This document shows positions 36,361-45,696 of a DNA stretch of 59,478 nucleotides, piece after piece (positions within the stretch are counted from its first letter, which is position 1; each line of letters opens with the position of its first letter). The position numbers and the translations under genes are program-made. The notes below the pieces were generated by a model. That model had not been told where the DNA came from. It did not search any database and saw nothing but the letters and a program-made list of their open reading frames with translations. This DNA comes from JAMBLL01 sp964460075 (GTDB lineage Bacteria > Actinomycetota > Acidimicrobiia > Spongiisociales > UBA5794). The DNA lies in NCBI GenBank assembly GCA_964460075.1, contig CAYWPC010000015.1, positions 1 to 59,478 on the forward strand. Direction: 5' to 3'.

Positions 36361-37719
36361 ATGACACACCCATATGTGCGCCTCGTTCCTCTTGGCGTTG
36401 TCGTCATGCTCGTCGCCGTGGCGTGCACCCCTGGCGGCACGATCGACCCCCCGACGTCCAGCACCGTCGCACCAACCTTGAGCACTCCCAGCACCACGAT
36501 TGATCCAGCCAATCCCCCGACAACGCTCCCACGCAGCGACCAGAGTGAGATTCTGCCACCGAATCGGGGAGAAGCGGTCGCAGTTGCGCGGGGTGTGCTG
36601 GTGCCCGTCGACGGCTTCTGGTCCGTCGAAGATCCACAACAGTACGCGGAGGATCTCGTGTTCGCACTCAAGAGTTGGGTGCCAGAAGACCTCATTGCCG
36701 GCACGGCGAGCGCCGTGTACGAGGATGAAGCCGGTACATCGATAGCCGTCGTCTCGGTAATCCCCTCATTGGTGTGGCGGGGTGATCCTGGATTCGTAGC
36801 GGACCTGATCCAGGTGTTCACAGGGAACCAACTCGTGAGCCCAGCGGACGGCATATTCACGGTCGTTGCGGCAAGTGGTGTCGTGATTCAGATGTGGTCT
36901 ACCGGCGATGGCTTTGTCGCCGCGGCCTCACCCGAAGACAACGCAGCGGTCGCATACCTGGTGGGGCTCGCTGAGATTCGAGGACCGAACGACGTATGGA
37001 GCACCGGTACGTGCTTGTACCTCGAAGACGCAGAGGATCTGCCATACGCGCCGTTCCCCCAGGACATCGTCGTTCCGTGTGAAGGATCACACAACGCCGA
37101 AGTGCTCCTTGGGACCAAGGCGGGGACAGACCTCGAGACCTACGACGCAGACGCCATTGAATATGAGCGAAACTACGCATGCGACCGGGCGTACTCGAAG
37201 ACGTTTGGTAGCCAACGCACACAGACACCGAGCCTTGTGACCTACATGCCGGATGCTGCCGAATGGGAGCGAGGCGATCGCTACCTTGCATGTCTCGTCA
37301 CCATCAACACCAACATCGGACGCGAACTCGTTGCTGGTCCGATGACAGAACTCGACAATCTCACCTGGGCGCCCAAAGTCGGTGACTGCGTAATCCGAGG
37401 CCTGCCGGCCGAGACGACGAATTGCCAGGGTGCTCACGCCTATCAGTACCTCGGCGACGGCACTGTTGAAGCCGACACGTGGCCGGGAGGTGCCGACACC
37501 GCCTTTCGCGACGCATGTGCCCCGCTGTTGGACGCACTGTCCAATGGTCCAGGAGATCTCAGAGTGCTCCCCATCGGCCTCGGCCCATACACCTTCGAAC
37601 AGGGAGATCGAACGGTACGGTGCATGGCGTTCGCGACATCCAACGAGATCCTCATCGATGTCATCGGGCGCTTCGATGAGACATGGCGCCTCCTCGGTGA
37701 GGGAGGCCTGGCGGCCTGA
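36361..37719 (+). CDS. Lipoprotein with two Septum_form-like domains
   Basis: 452 residues. The signal ends LVAVACTPGG (lipobox Cys22), followed by a Ser/Thr/Pro linker. Residues about 60-205 form a region I do not recognise. Residues about 215-325 fit the Septum_form domain: GTCLYLEDAED, VPCEGSHNAEVL, ACDRAYSKTFG and EWERGDRYLACLV. A shorter second copy occupies about 335-430: VGDCVIRGLPAETTNCQGAHAYQY, FRDACAPLLDAL and FEQGDRTVRCMAF. The paired Cys in each copy probably form disulphides outside the cell. The Septum_form name comes from an actinobacterial family linked to division, with little direct evidence. It lies 33 bases after the polyprenyl synthase and may be co-transcribed. Confidence 0.85.
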   Translation: MTHPYVRLVPLGVVVMLVAVACTPGGTIDPPTSSTVAPTLSTPSTTIDPANPPTTLPRSDQSEILPPNRGEAVAVARGVLVPVDGFWSVEDPQQYAEDLVFALKSWVPEDLIAGTASAVYEDEAGTSIAVVSVIPSLVWRGDPGFVADLIQVFTGNQLVSPADGIFTVVAASGVVIQMWSTGDGFVAAASPEDNAAVAYLVGLAEIRGPNDVWSTGTCLYLEDAEDLPYAPFPQDIVVPCEGSHNAEVLLGTKAGTDLETYDADAIEYERNYACDRAYSKTFGSQRTQTPSLVTYMPDAAEWERGDRYLACLVTINTNIGRELVAGPMTELDNLTWAPKVGDCVIRGLPAETTNCQGAHAYQYLGDGTVEADTWPGGADTAFRDACAPLLDALSNGPGDLRVLPIGLGPYTFEQGDRTVRCMAFATSNEILIDVIGRFDETWRLLGEGGLAA

Positions 37720-37804
37720 GCGATCGCACACAACGATCCGTTGAACGGACGGGTTGGCTCGTGGTTTCTCTGCGCTGCCAAGGCATCGCACTAGATTGGT
37801 CCCG

Positions 37805-39310
37805 ATGGAAGCCTTCTCCGAATACGACGCCTACGACGCTGTCGGCCTCGCCGACCTCGTCGCCTCCAGGAAGGTCCACTCCTGCGAACTCGTCGAAGCG
37901 GCAGCCAATCGGATCGAGGCTACGAACGGCGTTATCAACGCGGTCATCCGACCGACGATCGATACCGCGAGGAAGCGCGCTGCCTCCACGGAACCCAGCG
38001 GTGCATTCGGCGGGGTGCCCACGCTCATCAAGGATCTGATCATCAACGAAGGTGAGCCCGTCAGCTTCGGGTCGGTCTTGTTTCGAAACTACGTCGGAGA
38101 GACGACATCGGTTTTCATCGACCGGCTTCGTAGCGCAGGCTTCATCGACCTCGGCCGCACGAACACACCCGAGTTCGGTCTGCTTCCCATCACCGAACCG
38201 CTACTGAACGGCCCAACCCACAATCCGTGGGCTCTGGACCACTCACCAGGCGGTTCGAGTGGCGGAGCAGCGGCGGCAGTCGCAGCCGGGATGGTGCCGC
38301 TCGCCCAGGGGAGTGACGGCGGTGGATCGATCCGCATCCCTGCGTCGAACTGTGGGCTGTTCGGTTTGAAACCGTCTCGCGGTCGTGGCCCGCGTATGCC
38401 GGGAGCCACGTCGGACTATCTCTCCGTGGAGCTCGGTGTGAGTCGAAGCGTTCGAGACTCCGCCGCAATGCTCGACGCCGTTGCGGGTGCAGCACCGGGC
38501 GACCAATTCGTCGCTCCAACACCCGAGGGACCCTATCTCACCGATGCAGCTCGAGATCCCGAGCATCTGTCGATCGCGTTCAGTATTCATGACTTTCGGG
38601 GCAACAGGGTTCACCCGCACGTCGAGGCTGCCGTGCTTGAGACGGCATCACTCCTCGAAAGGCTCGGCCACGAAGTCACCGAGGACATCCCCAACATCGA
38701 TGGTGATGCTATGTCGCATGCGTTTCTTGACGTTTGGGCTGGGCTGGCAGGTGGCCTATTCAAGCTCGTACTCGACACTGCATCCGAGCGCGCCTCTGTT
38801 CGCCGCCTTCGCTCACTCCTCGGCGACTACCGAACAGTCCAAGTCATAGCAAAGGTGGACTCCCGCGACTCGGGAATGCCAGCGTTCGAGCCGTTCACCT
38901 GGGCGTTGGCGCGACGATCGATGCGCCAACGACCGGCCGACTTCATTGCGGCACAGACGACGCTGCAGGACATCAGCCACATCATGGGTGAGTTCCTGGA
39001 ACGCTACGACGTGTTCCTTAGCCCGGTCCTCGGATCACCACCGTTGAAGACAGGAGCGATCGATCAGACGAGGCCGTGGGATGAGCTCACCGAGACACTG
39101 TTCCGGTACGTTGCGTTCACACCGCTTGCCAACTTCTCAGGTCTCCCTGCAATGTCTGTTCCACTGTCTTGGACACCGGACGGACTACCCGTTGGTTCCC
39201 ACTTCCAGGGTCGCTTCGCAGACGAGTCAACACTGATCCGTCTCGCAGGACAGCTCGAAAGGGCGCAGCCGTGGGCAGATCGCCGTCCCGACATCTTCGG
39301 AACGTCCTAG
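37805..39310 (+). CDS. Amidase (amidase-signature family)
   Basis: 501 residues from ATG 37805, where TLIKDL places the catalytic Lys at residue 76. PGGSSGGAAAAVAAG carries the cis-Ser (about 151), and GSDGGGSIRIPAS carries the nucleophile Ser (about 175), completing the Ser-cisSer-Lys triad. FGLKPSRGR follows as usual. The family covers GatA and many small-amide hydrolases. Absence of gatB/gatC nearby and the C-terminal part (SPVLGSPPLKTGAIDQ) argue for a stand-alone amidase, substrate unknown. The cupin gene converges on it with 17 bases between stops. Confidence 0.92.
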   Translation: MEAFSEYDAYDAVGLADLVASRKVHSCELVEAAANRIEATNGVINAVIRPTIDTARKRAASTEPSGAFGGVPTLIKDLIINEGEPVSFGSVLFRNYVGETTSVFIDRLRSAGFIDLGRTNTPEFGLLPITEPLLNGPTHNPWALDHSPGGSSGGAAAAVAAGMVPLAQGSDGGGSIRIPASNCGLFGLKPSRGRGPRMPGATSDYLSVELGVSRSVRDSAAMLDAVAGAAPGDQFVAPTPEGPYLTDAARDPEHLSIAFSIHDFRGNRVHPHVEAAVLETASLLERLGHEVTEDIPNIDGDAMSHAFLDVWAGLAGGLFKLVLDTASERASVRRLRSLLGDYRTVQVIAKVDSRDSGMPAFEPFTWALARRSMRQRPADFIAAQTTLQDISHIMGEFLERYDVFLSPVLGSPPLKTGAIDQTRPWDELTETLFRYVAFTPLANFSGLPAMSVPLSWTPDGLPVGSHFQGRFADESTLIRLAGQLERAQPWADRRPDIFGTS

Positions 39311-39327
39311 CGGCGAAGACGGCCTAC

Positions 39328-39657
39328 TCAGCCAGCCTTTAGGAGCGTCAACAACAATCTCGACTTCTCGACTGCATACAGCGAATGGGGTACCGAGGCG
39401 CCAAGATGCACCCAGGAGGCCGGACCGATCTCGTAGCGCTCTTCACCAGCTGTGAACCGAAACAGGCCTGACACTACCTGAATCACAACCGGCAGCGTCG
39501 CGGTGTGTTCCGTGAGTTCCTGCCCTATGTCAAAAGCGAACCCCACGACCCGGATCCGATCATCCGTATAGAGAACCTTCGACAATGTGCCGTCCTCTGG
39601 AATCTCGAGTGCGGCGGCAATGTCGGCGAGGACCACCGCTGGTGATTCGACACTCAT
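39328..39657 (-). CDS. Small cupin-domain protein
   Basis: 109 residues forming one cupin barrel: LTEHTATLPVVIQVVSGLFRFTAGEERYEIGPASWVHLGASVPHSLYAVEKSRLLL, with motif 1 and motif 2 compressed. Metal ligands are partial: His in TEHTA and PHSLYA, and no second His of motif 1. It overlaps the ferritin gene by 4 bases (ATGA type) and so is probably made with it. The function is unknown; a redox or metal-related role would fit the partner. Confidence 0.85.
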   Translation of the reverse strand: MSVESPAVVLADIAAALEIPEDGTLSKVLYTDDRIRVVGFAFDIGQELTEHTATLPVVIQVVSGLFRFTAGEERYEIGPASWVHLGASVPHSLYAVEKSRLLLTLLKAG

Positions 39658-40160
39658 ACCGGCGTCGGCGCGGTTCTCGCACCCAACTCACGATCGAGCA
39701 ACAAGAGGGCTTGCGGGTTGCCGCTCGCGAACCTCACGTCGTCGATGATCTGCTTCACGGTGGACTCTTCCTCTATCTGCTCGTTCACGAACCATTGCAG
39801 GATCGGAAGACTCGCAACATCGCTCTCATCGTTGGCAAGGCCGTACATGCGGGTGATGGACGCAGTGACCTCCTGCTCCTGACGTAGGGCACTCTCGAAC
39901 ACGTCAACCACAGACTCGTACACGAACTTCGGAGCATCCAGTGAGCCGATCCTGATCGAGCCGTCCCTGTCAAGAATGAACTGATAGATCTTGAGCGCGT
40001 GGAGCCGCTCCTCGTCTGACTGCAGTCGCATCCATGTTGCAAAGCCGGGGAAGCCTGCGCGATCGAACCAGCCTGCCATCGCGAGGTAGGCGTGAGACGC
40101 CTCAAGCTCCATCGTCAACTGTCGATTGAATTCGACTTCCATCTTCTCTGAGAGCTGCAC
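39654..40160 (-). CDS. Ferritin (bacterial non-haem type)
   Basis: 168 residues. GTG start behind GAGGAG (6-base spacing). Ferroxidase-centre residues are visible in the four-helix bundle: TMELEASHAYLAM (Glu), SDEERLHALK (Glu-x2-His), RQEQEV (Glu) and FVNEQIEEE (Glu/Gln). It oxidises and stores iron as a 24-mer in the cytoplasm. A weak promoter (CTGACG-16-TACCAT, the -10 at 40188-40193 on the minus strand) lies upstream. No clear iron-regulator box was found. Confidence 0.94.
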   Translation of the reverse strand: MQLSEKMEVEFNRQLTMELEASHAYLAMAGWFDRAGFPGFATWMRLQSDEERLHALKIYQFILDRDGSIRIGSLDAPKFVYESVVDVFESALRQEQEVTASITRMYGLANDESDVASLPILQWFVNEQIEEESTVKQIIDDVRFASGNPQALLLLDRELGARTAPTPV

Positions 40161-40275
40161 ATCGATCTCCTCATTGGCTGTGGCTCAATGGTACGCCGCA
40201 ACCGACATACGTCAGTCAGCCACCGTGTTGTTCCGTAACTCAGCCCCGGCGGTTTCGCAAGAACAGATAGGTTGA

Positions 40276-41793
40276 TCAGTCGACACGTGGACGCATCGTC
40301 GGGAACAGGATGACCTCGCGTATGTGGTGCTTATCCGTGAGAAGCATCACCAGTCGATCAACACCGATGCCGAGGCCGCCTGTGGGAGGCATTCCATATT
40401 CGAGGGCACGAATGTAGTCATCGTCGATTGGATGTGTCTCGTCATCGCCAGCGGCCCTCGATGCAGCCTGAGCCTCGAACCTCGCCCTCTGGTCGAACGG
40501 GTCGTTCAGTTCCGAAAACGCGTTGGCGTACTCCGTACCCGCTATGAACAGCTCGAAACGCTCGGTCACGTGCGACTTGGAACGGTGCCGTCGCGCCAGA
40601 GGTGACGTCTCGATCGGATGTTCCGTGACAAAGGTCGGATCCCACAGCGTTGATTCGACCAGTTGATCAAAGAGCGCCTCGACGGTCTTACCAGCGCCCC
40701 AGTGATCTTCCGGTTGGATACCGTGACTGACGGCCAGGGTGTGCAATTGTCGTATGTCCGATTCGTAGCCGATGTCGCGTCCCGTCGCTTCCTGCACAAG
40801 TTCGAGCATGGTGGCCCTCACATACGGACCGCAGAGTTCGAGGTCACGACCCTGATACTGAACTTTGGTCGCGCCCGTCGCTGCGACAGCGCAGGAAGCC
40901 ACAACCTCCTCGACCAAATCCATGATGTCTACGTAGTCGGCGAACGCCTCATACGACTCGAGCATCGTGAACTCGGGATTGTGGGTGCTGTCTATGCCCT
41001 CGTTGCGGAAGATTCGACCAATCTCGTACACCTTCTCTAAGCCACCTACGACGAGACGCTTGAGATACAGCTCGGTTGCAATGCGTAGGTACAAGTCGAG
41101 GTCGAGCGTCTTGTGGTGCGTCTCGAAGGGATGCGCCGTGGATCCCGTTGCCTCCGGTATCAGCACGGGTGTCTCAACCTCGATGTAGCCTCTGCGATCG
41201 AACTGGCGACGCAATTCCGAGACGATTCTCGACCGAACCACTGCGGTGTGCCGCGCGTCGTCGTTTGCGATGAGGTCGACGTAACGCTGTCTGCTGCGTG
41301 CCTCGACATCCTTGAGCCCGTGCCACTTATCTGGCATCGGCCTGAGGCTCTTTTGTAGCAACTCGAACGACGTGACACGCACCGAGAGCTCCCCACGCTT
41401 AGTGGTAAGGACGGTGCCGGTCGCACCAATCCAGTCGCCACTGTCGAGATCGAGGAATCGGGCGAACCCCTCATCACCGAGCGTTCGCTTGTCAACAAAC
41501 AACTGCATCGTCCCAGACATGTCGCTCACGACACCGAAAACGAGCTTTCCCATGACCCTGGTGTTCATGAGGCGTCCTGCGATCGCCACAACATCGTCGG
41601 TCTCGGTTGCCGGTTCGAGATCGACAAAGCAATCACGGAGCTCCGCTGCGGTGTGACTTCGCTCAAATGCGTATGGATAGCCGCCGTCATCGATGTGCGA
41701 TCGATATTTCACGAGACGTGCCTGCGTCAAAGGGTGGGACTCGAGCGCAGCCGTGTCGTCGATCTGCTGCTGGGGATCGGTGTCATCGATCAT
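40276..41793 (-). CDS. lysS: Lysyl-tRNA synthetase (class II)
   Basis: 505 residues from ATG 41793, which overlaps the coaX stop by 4 bases (ATGA); the open frame to 41874 is ignored. The N-terminal OB-fold anticodon domain (AIAGRLMNTRVMGKLVFGVV) is followed by the class II core: motif 2 FRNEGIDSTHNPEFTMLE and motif 3 GLGIGVDRLVMLLTDK. The C-terminus ends EVILFPTMRPRVD, the standard LysS ending. It charges tRNA-Lys. The lysS-coaX-panC order matches actinobacterial genomes (Rv3598c-Rv3602c). Confidence 0.97.
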   Translation of the reverse strand: MIDDTDPQQQIDDTAALESHPLTQARLVKYRSHIDDGGYPYAFERSHTAAELRDCFVDLEPATETDDVVAIAGRLMNTRVMGKLVFGVVSDMSGTMQLFVDKRTLGDEGFARFLDLDSGDWIGATGTVLTTKRGELSVRVTSFELLQKSLRPMPDKWHGLKDVEARSRQRYVDLIANDDARHTAVVRSRIVSELRRQFDRRGYIEVETPVLIPEATGSTAHPFETHHKTLDLDLYLRIATELYLKRLVVGGLEKVYEIGRIFRNEGIDSTHNPEFTMLESYEAFADYVDIMDLVEEVVASCAVAATGATKVQYQGRDLELCGPYVRATMLELVQEATGRDIGYESDIRQLHTLAVSHGIQPEDHWGAGKTVEALFDQLVESTLWDPTFVTEHPIETSPLARRHRSKSHVTERFELFIAGTEYANAFSELNDPFDQRARFEAQAASRAAGDDETHPIDDDYIRALEYGMPPTGGLGIGVDRLVMLLTDKHHIREVILFPTMRPRVD

Positions 41794-42563
41794 GTGATAT
41801 CCCGGTTGAGGTTGTAGATGATGCGAAGCCCTTCGAGCGTCAGATACGGATCGATCGTATCGATGTTTCGACAATGCGGAACGATGGTAGAGGCGAGGCC
41901 TCCCGTTGCGACCCTCTTCGCGTCGCCCCCGAGTTCCTCAGTAATCCGCTCCATTATGCCGTCGACGAGCCCGGCATGGCCGTACACGATCCCAGATTGG
42001 ATCGCCTCAACCGTCCCCTTCCCGATCACCGACCTTGGCACTTCGAACTCCACTCGCCGCAGCGCCGCAGTCCCCGACACGAGTGCATCCGCTGAGATCT
42101 CGACACCTGGTGCAATTGCGCCACCGAGATACGACCCCTCCTGACCGATGACATCAAAATTGGTGGAGGTTCCAAAGTCGACGACGATGGCGGGTTGACC
42201 ATGACGTTCACGGGCCGCAACTGCGTTCACGATCCGATCTGCCCCTACCTCTCTGGGATTGTCGATCTCGATCGCCATCCCCGTTCGGGTTCCTGGTTCG
42301 ACGACAACCACGTCGCCAGAGGTTATGTGTCGCGCTACGCGACGCAGCGAAGCCGTGATCGCAGGCACGACGCTGGAGACCGCAACACCGCGAATGTCGC
42401 TCTGGGCGAAGCCATCGGCACCCAGGATTCCTGCCATCTGCCACCGCACCTCGTCAAAAGTGGCCTCGGGGTTCGTCGATACGCGCCAATGACCGATGAG
42501 GTCCTCACCGTCGAACATGCCGAGGGCGACCTGCGTGTTCCCGACATCGATCGTCAGGAGCAT
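41790..42563 (-). CDS. coaX: Type III pantothenate kinase
   Basis: 257 residues, typical for CoaX. MLLTIDVGNTQVALGMF is the ASKHA phosphate-1 motif, and VDFGTSTNFDVIGQEGSYLGGAIAPGVEISADAL contains the adenosine- and pantothenate-binding elements, including the catalytic Asp region. It phosphorylates pantothenate in CoA synthesis and is feedback-insensitive in this family. The start overlaps the panC end by 10 bases and the stop overlaps lysS by 4. Confidence 0.96.
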   Translation of the reverse strand: MLLTIDVGNTQVALGMFDGEDLIGHWRVSTNPEATFDEVRWQMAGILGADGFAQSDIRGVAVSSVVPAITASLRRVARHITSGDVVVVEPGTRTGMAIEIDNPREVGADRIVNAVAARERHGQPAIVVDFGTSTNFDVIGQEGSYLGGAIAPGVEISADALVSGTAALRRVEFEVPRSVIGKGTVEAIQSGIVYGHAGLVDGIMERITEELGGDAKRVATGGLASTIVPHCRNIDTIDPYLTLEGLRIIYNLNRDIT

Positions 42564-43453
42564 CTCCCACCTCCATACAGGATGCTTCGGTGCCTGAGTC
42601 TTGTACCGGCGTCCACCGTACCTGCAGCGCCGTCGAGATAGATGTTGTCGATCAAACGAACACCGCCGACCCTTGCCGCGAGGGAGAGGAATGCGAGTCC
42701 TGTGACATGAGCGACGATCGCCGCGCTTGCAGCGTCTGCGACCTCGACGTAGTCAAGCGAGATGGTCGAGACCGATCCAAGGATGTCACGCACAGAGGAC
42801 GTGAGAACGGACGAGCTGCGTTCACCGGAGGCAAACAGCTCGCCCGCACCGAACAAGGATTGCGACAGCATCAAAGCGTCGACCCGCGCATTCGTCGAAA
42901 GCCTCGTATTGCGCGACGACAACGCAAGACCGTCCTGCTCGCGCACGATTGGCAACCCGACAACGTCGACCGGCATCGCGAGCTCGTTTGCCAATGCAGT
43001 CACTACGGCGAGTTGCTGAGCGTCCTTGCGTCCGAAGAACGCCACATCTGGTTGAACACCGGCGAAGAGCTTCGCTACCACCGTTGCGACCCCTTTGAAG
43101 TGTCCAGGCCGATGTAGCCCCTCCATTGCGTCGCCAACCTCAGCCACCGAAACTGAGGTGCGCTGCTTCGTCGGGTACATGTCGCGGCCACGTGGAGCGA
43201 ATATGACGTCGGCACCTGCACGATCTGCGAGTTCGCTATCCCGCTCAAGATCCGCTGGGTACGTTTCAAGGTCTTCGGTGTTGTCGAACTGGAGCGGATT
43301 CACGAATACTGAGACGACGACCGTGTCACACCTCTTTGCCGCAGCTTCGATGAGTCCGCAATGGCCTTCATGGAGATATCCCATTGTCGGAACCAGACCG
43401 ACCCTTCCCGAAAGGAGCCGCCGAACATCCTCGAACGAGTTGACGACGATCAC
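42554..43453 (-). CDS. panC: Pantothenate synthetase
   Basis: 299 residues from the GTG at 43453 (MIVVNSFEDVRRLL), which overlaps the upstream gene's stop as GTGA. The frame stays open to 43873, but that stretch is Arg-rich shadow of the neighbouring gene. VPTMGYLHEGHCGLI holds the HIGH-like ATP motif, FVNPLQF and GLHRPGHFKGVATVVAKLF bind pantoate and adenylate, and FGRKDAQQL and ALSSRN complete the signature. It ligates pantoate and beta-alanine. panB and panD are not in the window. Confidence 0.95.
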   Translation of the reverse strand: MIVVNSFEDVRRLLSGRVGLVPTMGYLHEGHCGLIEAAAKRCDTVVVSVFVNPLQFDNTEDLETYPADLERDSELADRAGADVIFAPRGRDMYPTKQRTSVSVAEVGDAMEGLHRPGHFKGVATVVAKLFAGVQPDVAFFGRKDAQQLAVVTALANELAMPVDVVGLPIVREQDGLALSSRNTRLSTNARVDALMLSQSLFGAGELFASGERSSSVLTSSVRDILGSVSTISLDYVEVADAASAAIVAHVTGLAFLSLAARVGGVRLIDNIYLDGAAGTVDAGTRLRHRSILYGGGRCS

Positions 43454-44241
43454 GTGAACAGCTCTGAGAATCGCTCTTCGGTTCCTGCGGTTCTGGCAGT
43501 CAACGCCGCCAGTTGGGCGAAGTCGGTAACCCGGTCGCCTGCTGCGCTTCTGACAGCACGGAGCTGGCCTGCAACGGTTGCGACGTCGCCTCGGGCTATC
43601 GGACCGGTTAGCGCCTGGCGTGAGCCGAGCTCGAATGCATTCGCAACGATCGCCTCGACGAGAGGGCGGGCCGATTCGAACGGAACCCCTGCGGCCTCGA
43701 ACAGATCCTCTGCGAGGTCGAGCACAGCCAGCGTGAAGTTCGCGGACGCTGCAGCCGCTGCGTGGTACAGCGGCTTTGCTGCATCGTCGAGGTCGAAGAC
43801 ATGACAGCCGACGGAGGTTGCGAGGGTCACCAGAACTTTGTGGAGCGGGTCGTCTGCGGTGATCCCGATCCACGATCCGGGGAGCTGATCGGCACCGGTT
43901 GTGGCATTTGGCAGCGTCTGGAGTGGATGGAATGATCCAGTTTGTACTCCGGTCGCCGCGATCGGGTCGAGGACCGAAACTTGAACGGCCCCCGAGACGT
44001 GCACCGTGGCTAGAGGTTCCATGTCGAGCGAGACCTGGCCGGCAACGGCTCCGATTGCGTCGTCAGAAACCGCAATCACTCGCAGTTCAGGTGCTCCCGA
44101 TCCGAGACCGACCAACGAGGCAAGGGCATCAACATGCGACGGTGTTCGACCGTCGATCGACACGATCGTGTGGCCGGCGTTCACGAAGGCAAGGCCGAGC
44201 GCGCCTGCTGCTCGTCCGGTACCGTAGAGTGCGATGTTCAC
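43450..44241 (-). CDS. Rossmann-like/DUF2520 protein linked to panC
   Basis: 263 residues from GTG 44241 with GGAG just upstream. It begins VNIALYGTGRAAGALGLAFVNAGH, a dinucleotide-binding turn (GxGxxG-like, GTGRAAG). The second half begins GCHVFDLDDAAKPLYHAAAAASANFTLAVLDLAEDLF, the DUF2520 helical domain. The fold resembles ketopantoate and pyrroline-5-carboxylate reductases. The homologue Rv3603c sits in the same position before panC in M. tuberculosis. A role in pantoate supply has been suggested by position, but no activity is proven. GTGA coupling to panC supports a shared role. Confidence 0.88.
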   Translation of the reverse strand: MNIALYGTGRAAGALGLAFVNAGHTIVSIDGRTPSHVDALASLVGLGSGAPELRVIAVSDDAIGAVAGQVSLDMEPLATVHVSGAVQVSVLDPIAATGVQTGSFHPLQTLPNATTGADQLPGSWIGITADDPLHKVLVTLATSVGCHVFDLDDAAKPLYHAAAAASANFTLAVLDLAEDLFEAAGVPFESARPLVEAIVANAFELGSRQALTGPIARGDVATVAGQLRAVRSAAGDRVTDFAQLAALTARTAGTEERFSELFT

Positions 44242-44355
44242 AAGGCTCCGATCCTTGGTCTGGTATCGGTCCGCACCCTCAAGGCTAGAGGTACCAGAGC
44301 CGATACGGTGCCAGACAGCCACGACCCGCACCACACATCGCTGCGATATGCCTCG

Positions 44356-45690
44356 TCAGCGGCTGCCGAATGAGGACCGCACGAGGTTCAGCGAGTGTCC
44401 GATGGCACGGTATCCGCCATCTGCCCCCCAGAGGCGAACGGTTCCCGCCACAGATGAGCTCGTCCGATGATCGACGACTGCCTCTGCGAGGTGATACAGG
44501 TCGTCGGCATCTGGCCGCACGAATCGGACCGTGAACTCGGTTGTCGGTGTCGCAACGAGCGGCCCTGCCGGCAATCGACCCATGTCGAGCATCGTTGCAG
44601 GCCAAATCGAAGCGTCGATAGGCATCAGCATCGCTGCGGCACTCAGATACGGATCGTGCGAACCGACAGCGACGTTCGGACTCCAGATCCGCACACCGGG
44701 GCTGGTGCCGTCGACGAGATCCGGAACCGACCAGTTCTCGAGCGGTCCCCAATTGAGTGCTGAAGCACCGACCCCAACACCGACGTTCGTGATGAGTCGA
44801 CCGATCGGGGTAGCTGTCTCGATGCCACCGACGTGTGGCGCGGCAGGGACCGAAACGACTTCTGGCAGTTCGGCAACGGCGGTTATGGTTGTGCGACCTG
44901 CCTCCCTTCCTGCAACGGTGAGGGAGACGGATACGTCGATGGATCGGCTCGAACGCCTATCCACATGCACACGAACCACTCCACCAGCCCCAACGGGGAC
45001 TGCACGAAGGAATCTGTGCGTCAGGGTGACAGGGACGAAGCCAGGTGCGACATCTCGCGTTGCCAACAGGGAGACCGCTGTGAGGTAGGCGCCGAACATC
45101 TGGTGCATGCTGTTGGCCCAATCCTGGTGTGACTCGAATGTCCAGCAGTCACCGTCCCTCGATAGCTCAATCGCCTCTTCGATGCCGACGAGCCAGCGTC
45201 GACCATCCACATCGAACGGCCCGCTACGTCTGGAAATAGGCTGGTCGACGAGACCCGGCAGCGAGGACGCGTATGGACCAGAGCCATCCCACAGCGTCGG
45301 TTCAATATCCGTGAGCGGAACGACGACGAAGCGCCGATTTCGAATCTCCCGATGGGGGACGGTGAGGCCAGGAGCATCGATCGAAATACCGTCGTACCAG
45401 AGGAGGTCGAGATCGAGAGTCCTGGGACCCCACCGGACATCGCGAACCCTGCCATGCGTCTGCTCGATGGCGAGCAATGCCTTGAGAAGGTCTGTGGGTG
45501 CACACTCGGTCTCGAGTGCGACTACAGCGTTGAGATACGGGTCTTGGCCGGACACACCGACAGGCTCGGTCTCATAAATTGGTGAACCCGAGACGACGGA
45601 TCCGACACCATCGAGGCTCTCGACGGCAGCGCTGAGGTACGCGAAGCGGTCCCCGAGATTCGACCCGATTCCGACATATACACGTGCCAT
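44356..45690 (-). CDS. folK: FolK (HPPK) fused to a double-hotdog, thioesterase-like region
   Basis: 444 residues, about 2.7 times the usual FolK length. Residues 1 to about 165 are HPPK: VYVGIGSNLGDR, the YETEPVG loop, and VRWGPRTLDLDLLWYD with the Mg-binding DLD. This part transfers pyrophosphate to 6-hydroxymethyl-dihydropterin. Residues about 175-444 are unrelated to folate enzymes and look like an acyl-CoA thioesterase of the TesB/4HBT_3 type with two hotdogs: first MFGAYLTAV and LTHRFLRAVPVGAGGVVRVHVDRRSSRSIDVSVSL; second DPYLSAAAMLMPIDASIWPA and TTEFTVRFVRPDADD. The catalytic Asp expected in TesB-like proteins is not evident. No stop or frameshift separates the parts, so this is a true fusion in the sequence as given. 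Confidence 0.87.
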   Translation of the reverse strand: MARVYVGIGSNLGDRFAYLSAAVESLDGVGSVVSGSPIYETEPVGVSGQDPYLNAVVALETECAPTDLLKALLAIEQTHGRVRDVRWGPRTLDLDLLWYDGISIDAPGLTVPHREIRNRRFVVVPLTDIEPTLWDGSGPYASSLPGLVDQPISRRSGPFDVDGRRWLVGIEEAIELSRDGDCWTFESHQDWANSMHQMFGAYLTAVSLLATRDVAPGFVPVTLTHRFLRAVPVGAGGVVRVHVDRRSSRSIDVSVSLTVAGREAGRTTITAVAELPEVVSVPAAPHVGGIETATPIGRLITNVGVGVGASALNWGPLENWSVPDLVDGTSPGVRIWSPNVAVGSHDPYLSAAAMLMPIDASIWPATMLDMGRLPAGPLVATPTTEFTVRFVRPDADDLYHLAEAVVDHRTSSSVAGTVRLWGADGGYRAIGHSLNLVRSSFGSR

Positions 45691-45696
45691 TTTCTA

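Noticed and set aside
43460..43873. 138-residue N-terminal extension of PanC
   Set aside because: Arg/Pro-rich, lies inside the DUF2520 gene, and the GTGA overlap gives a normal PanC start.
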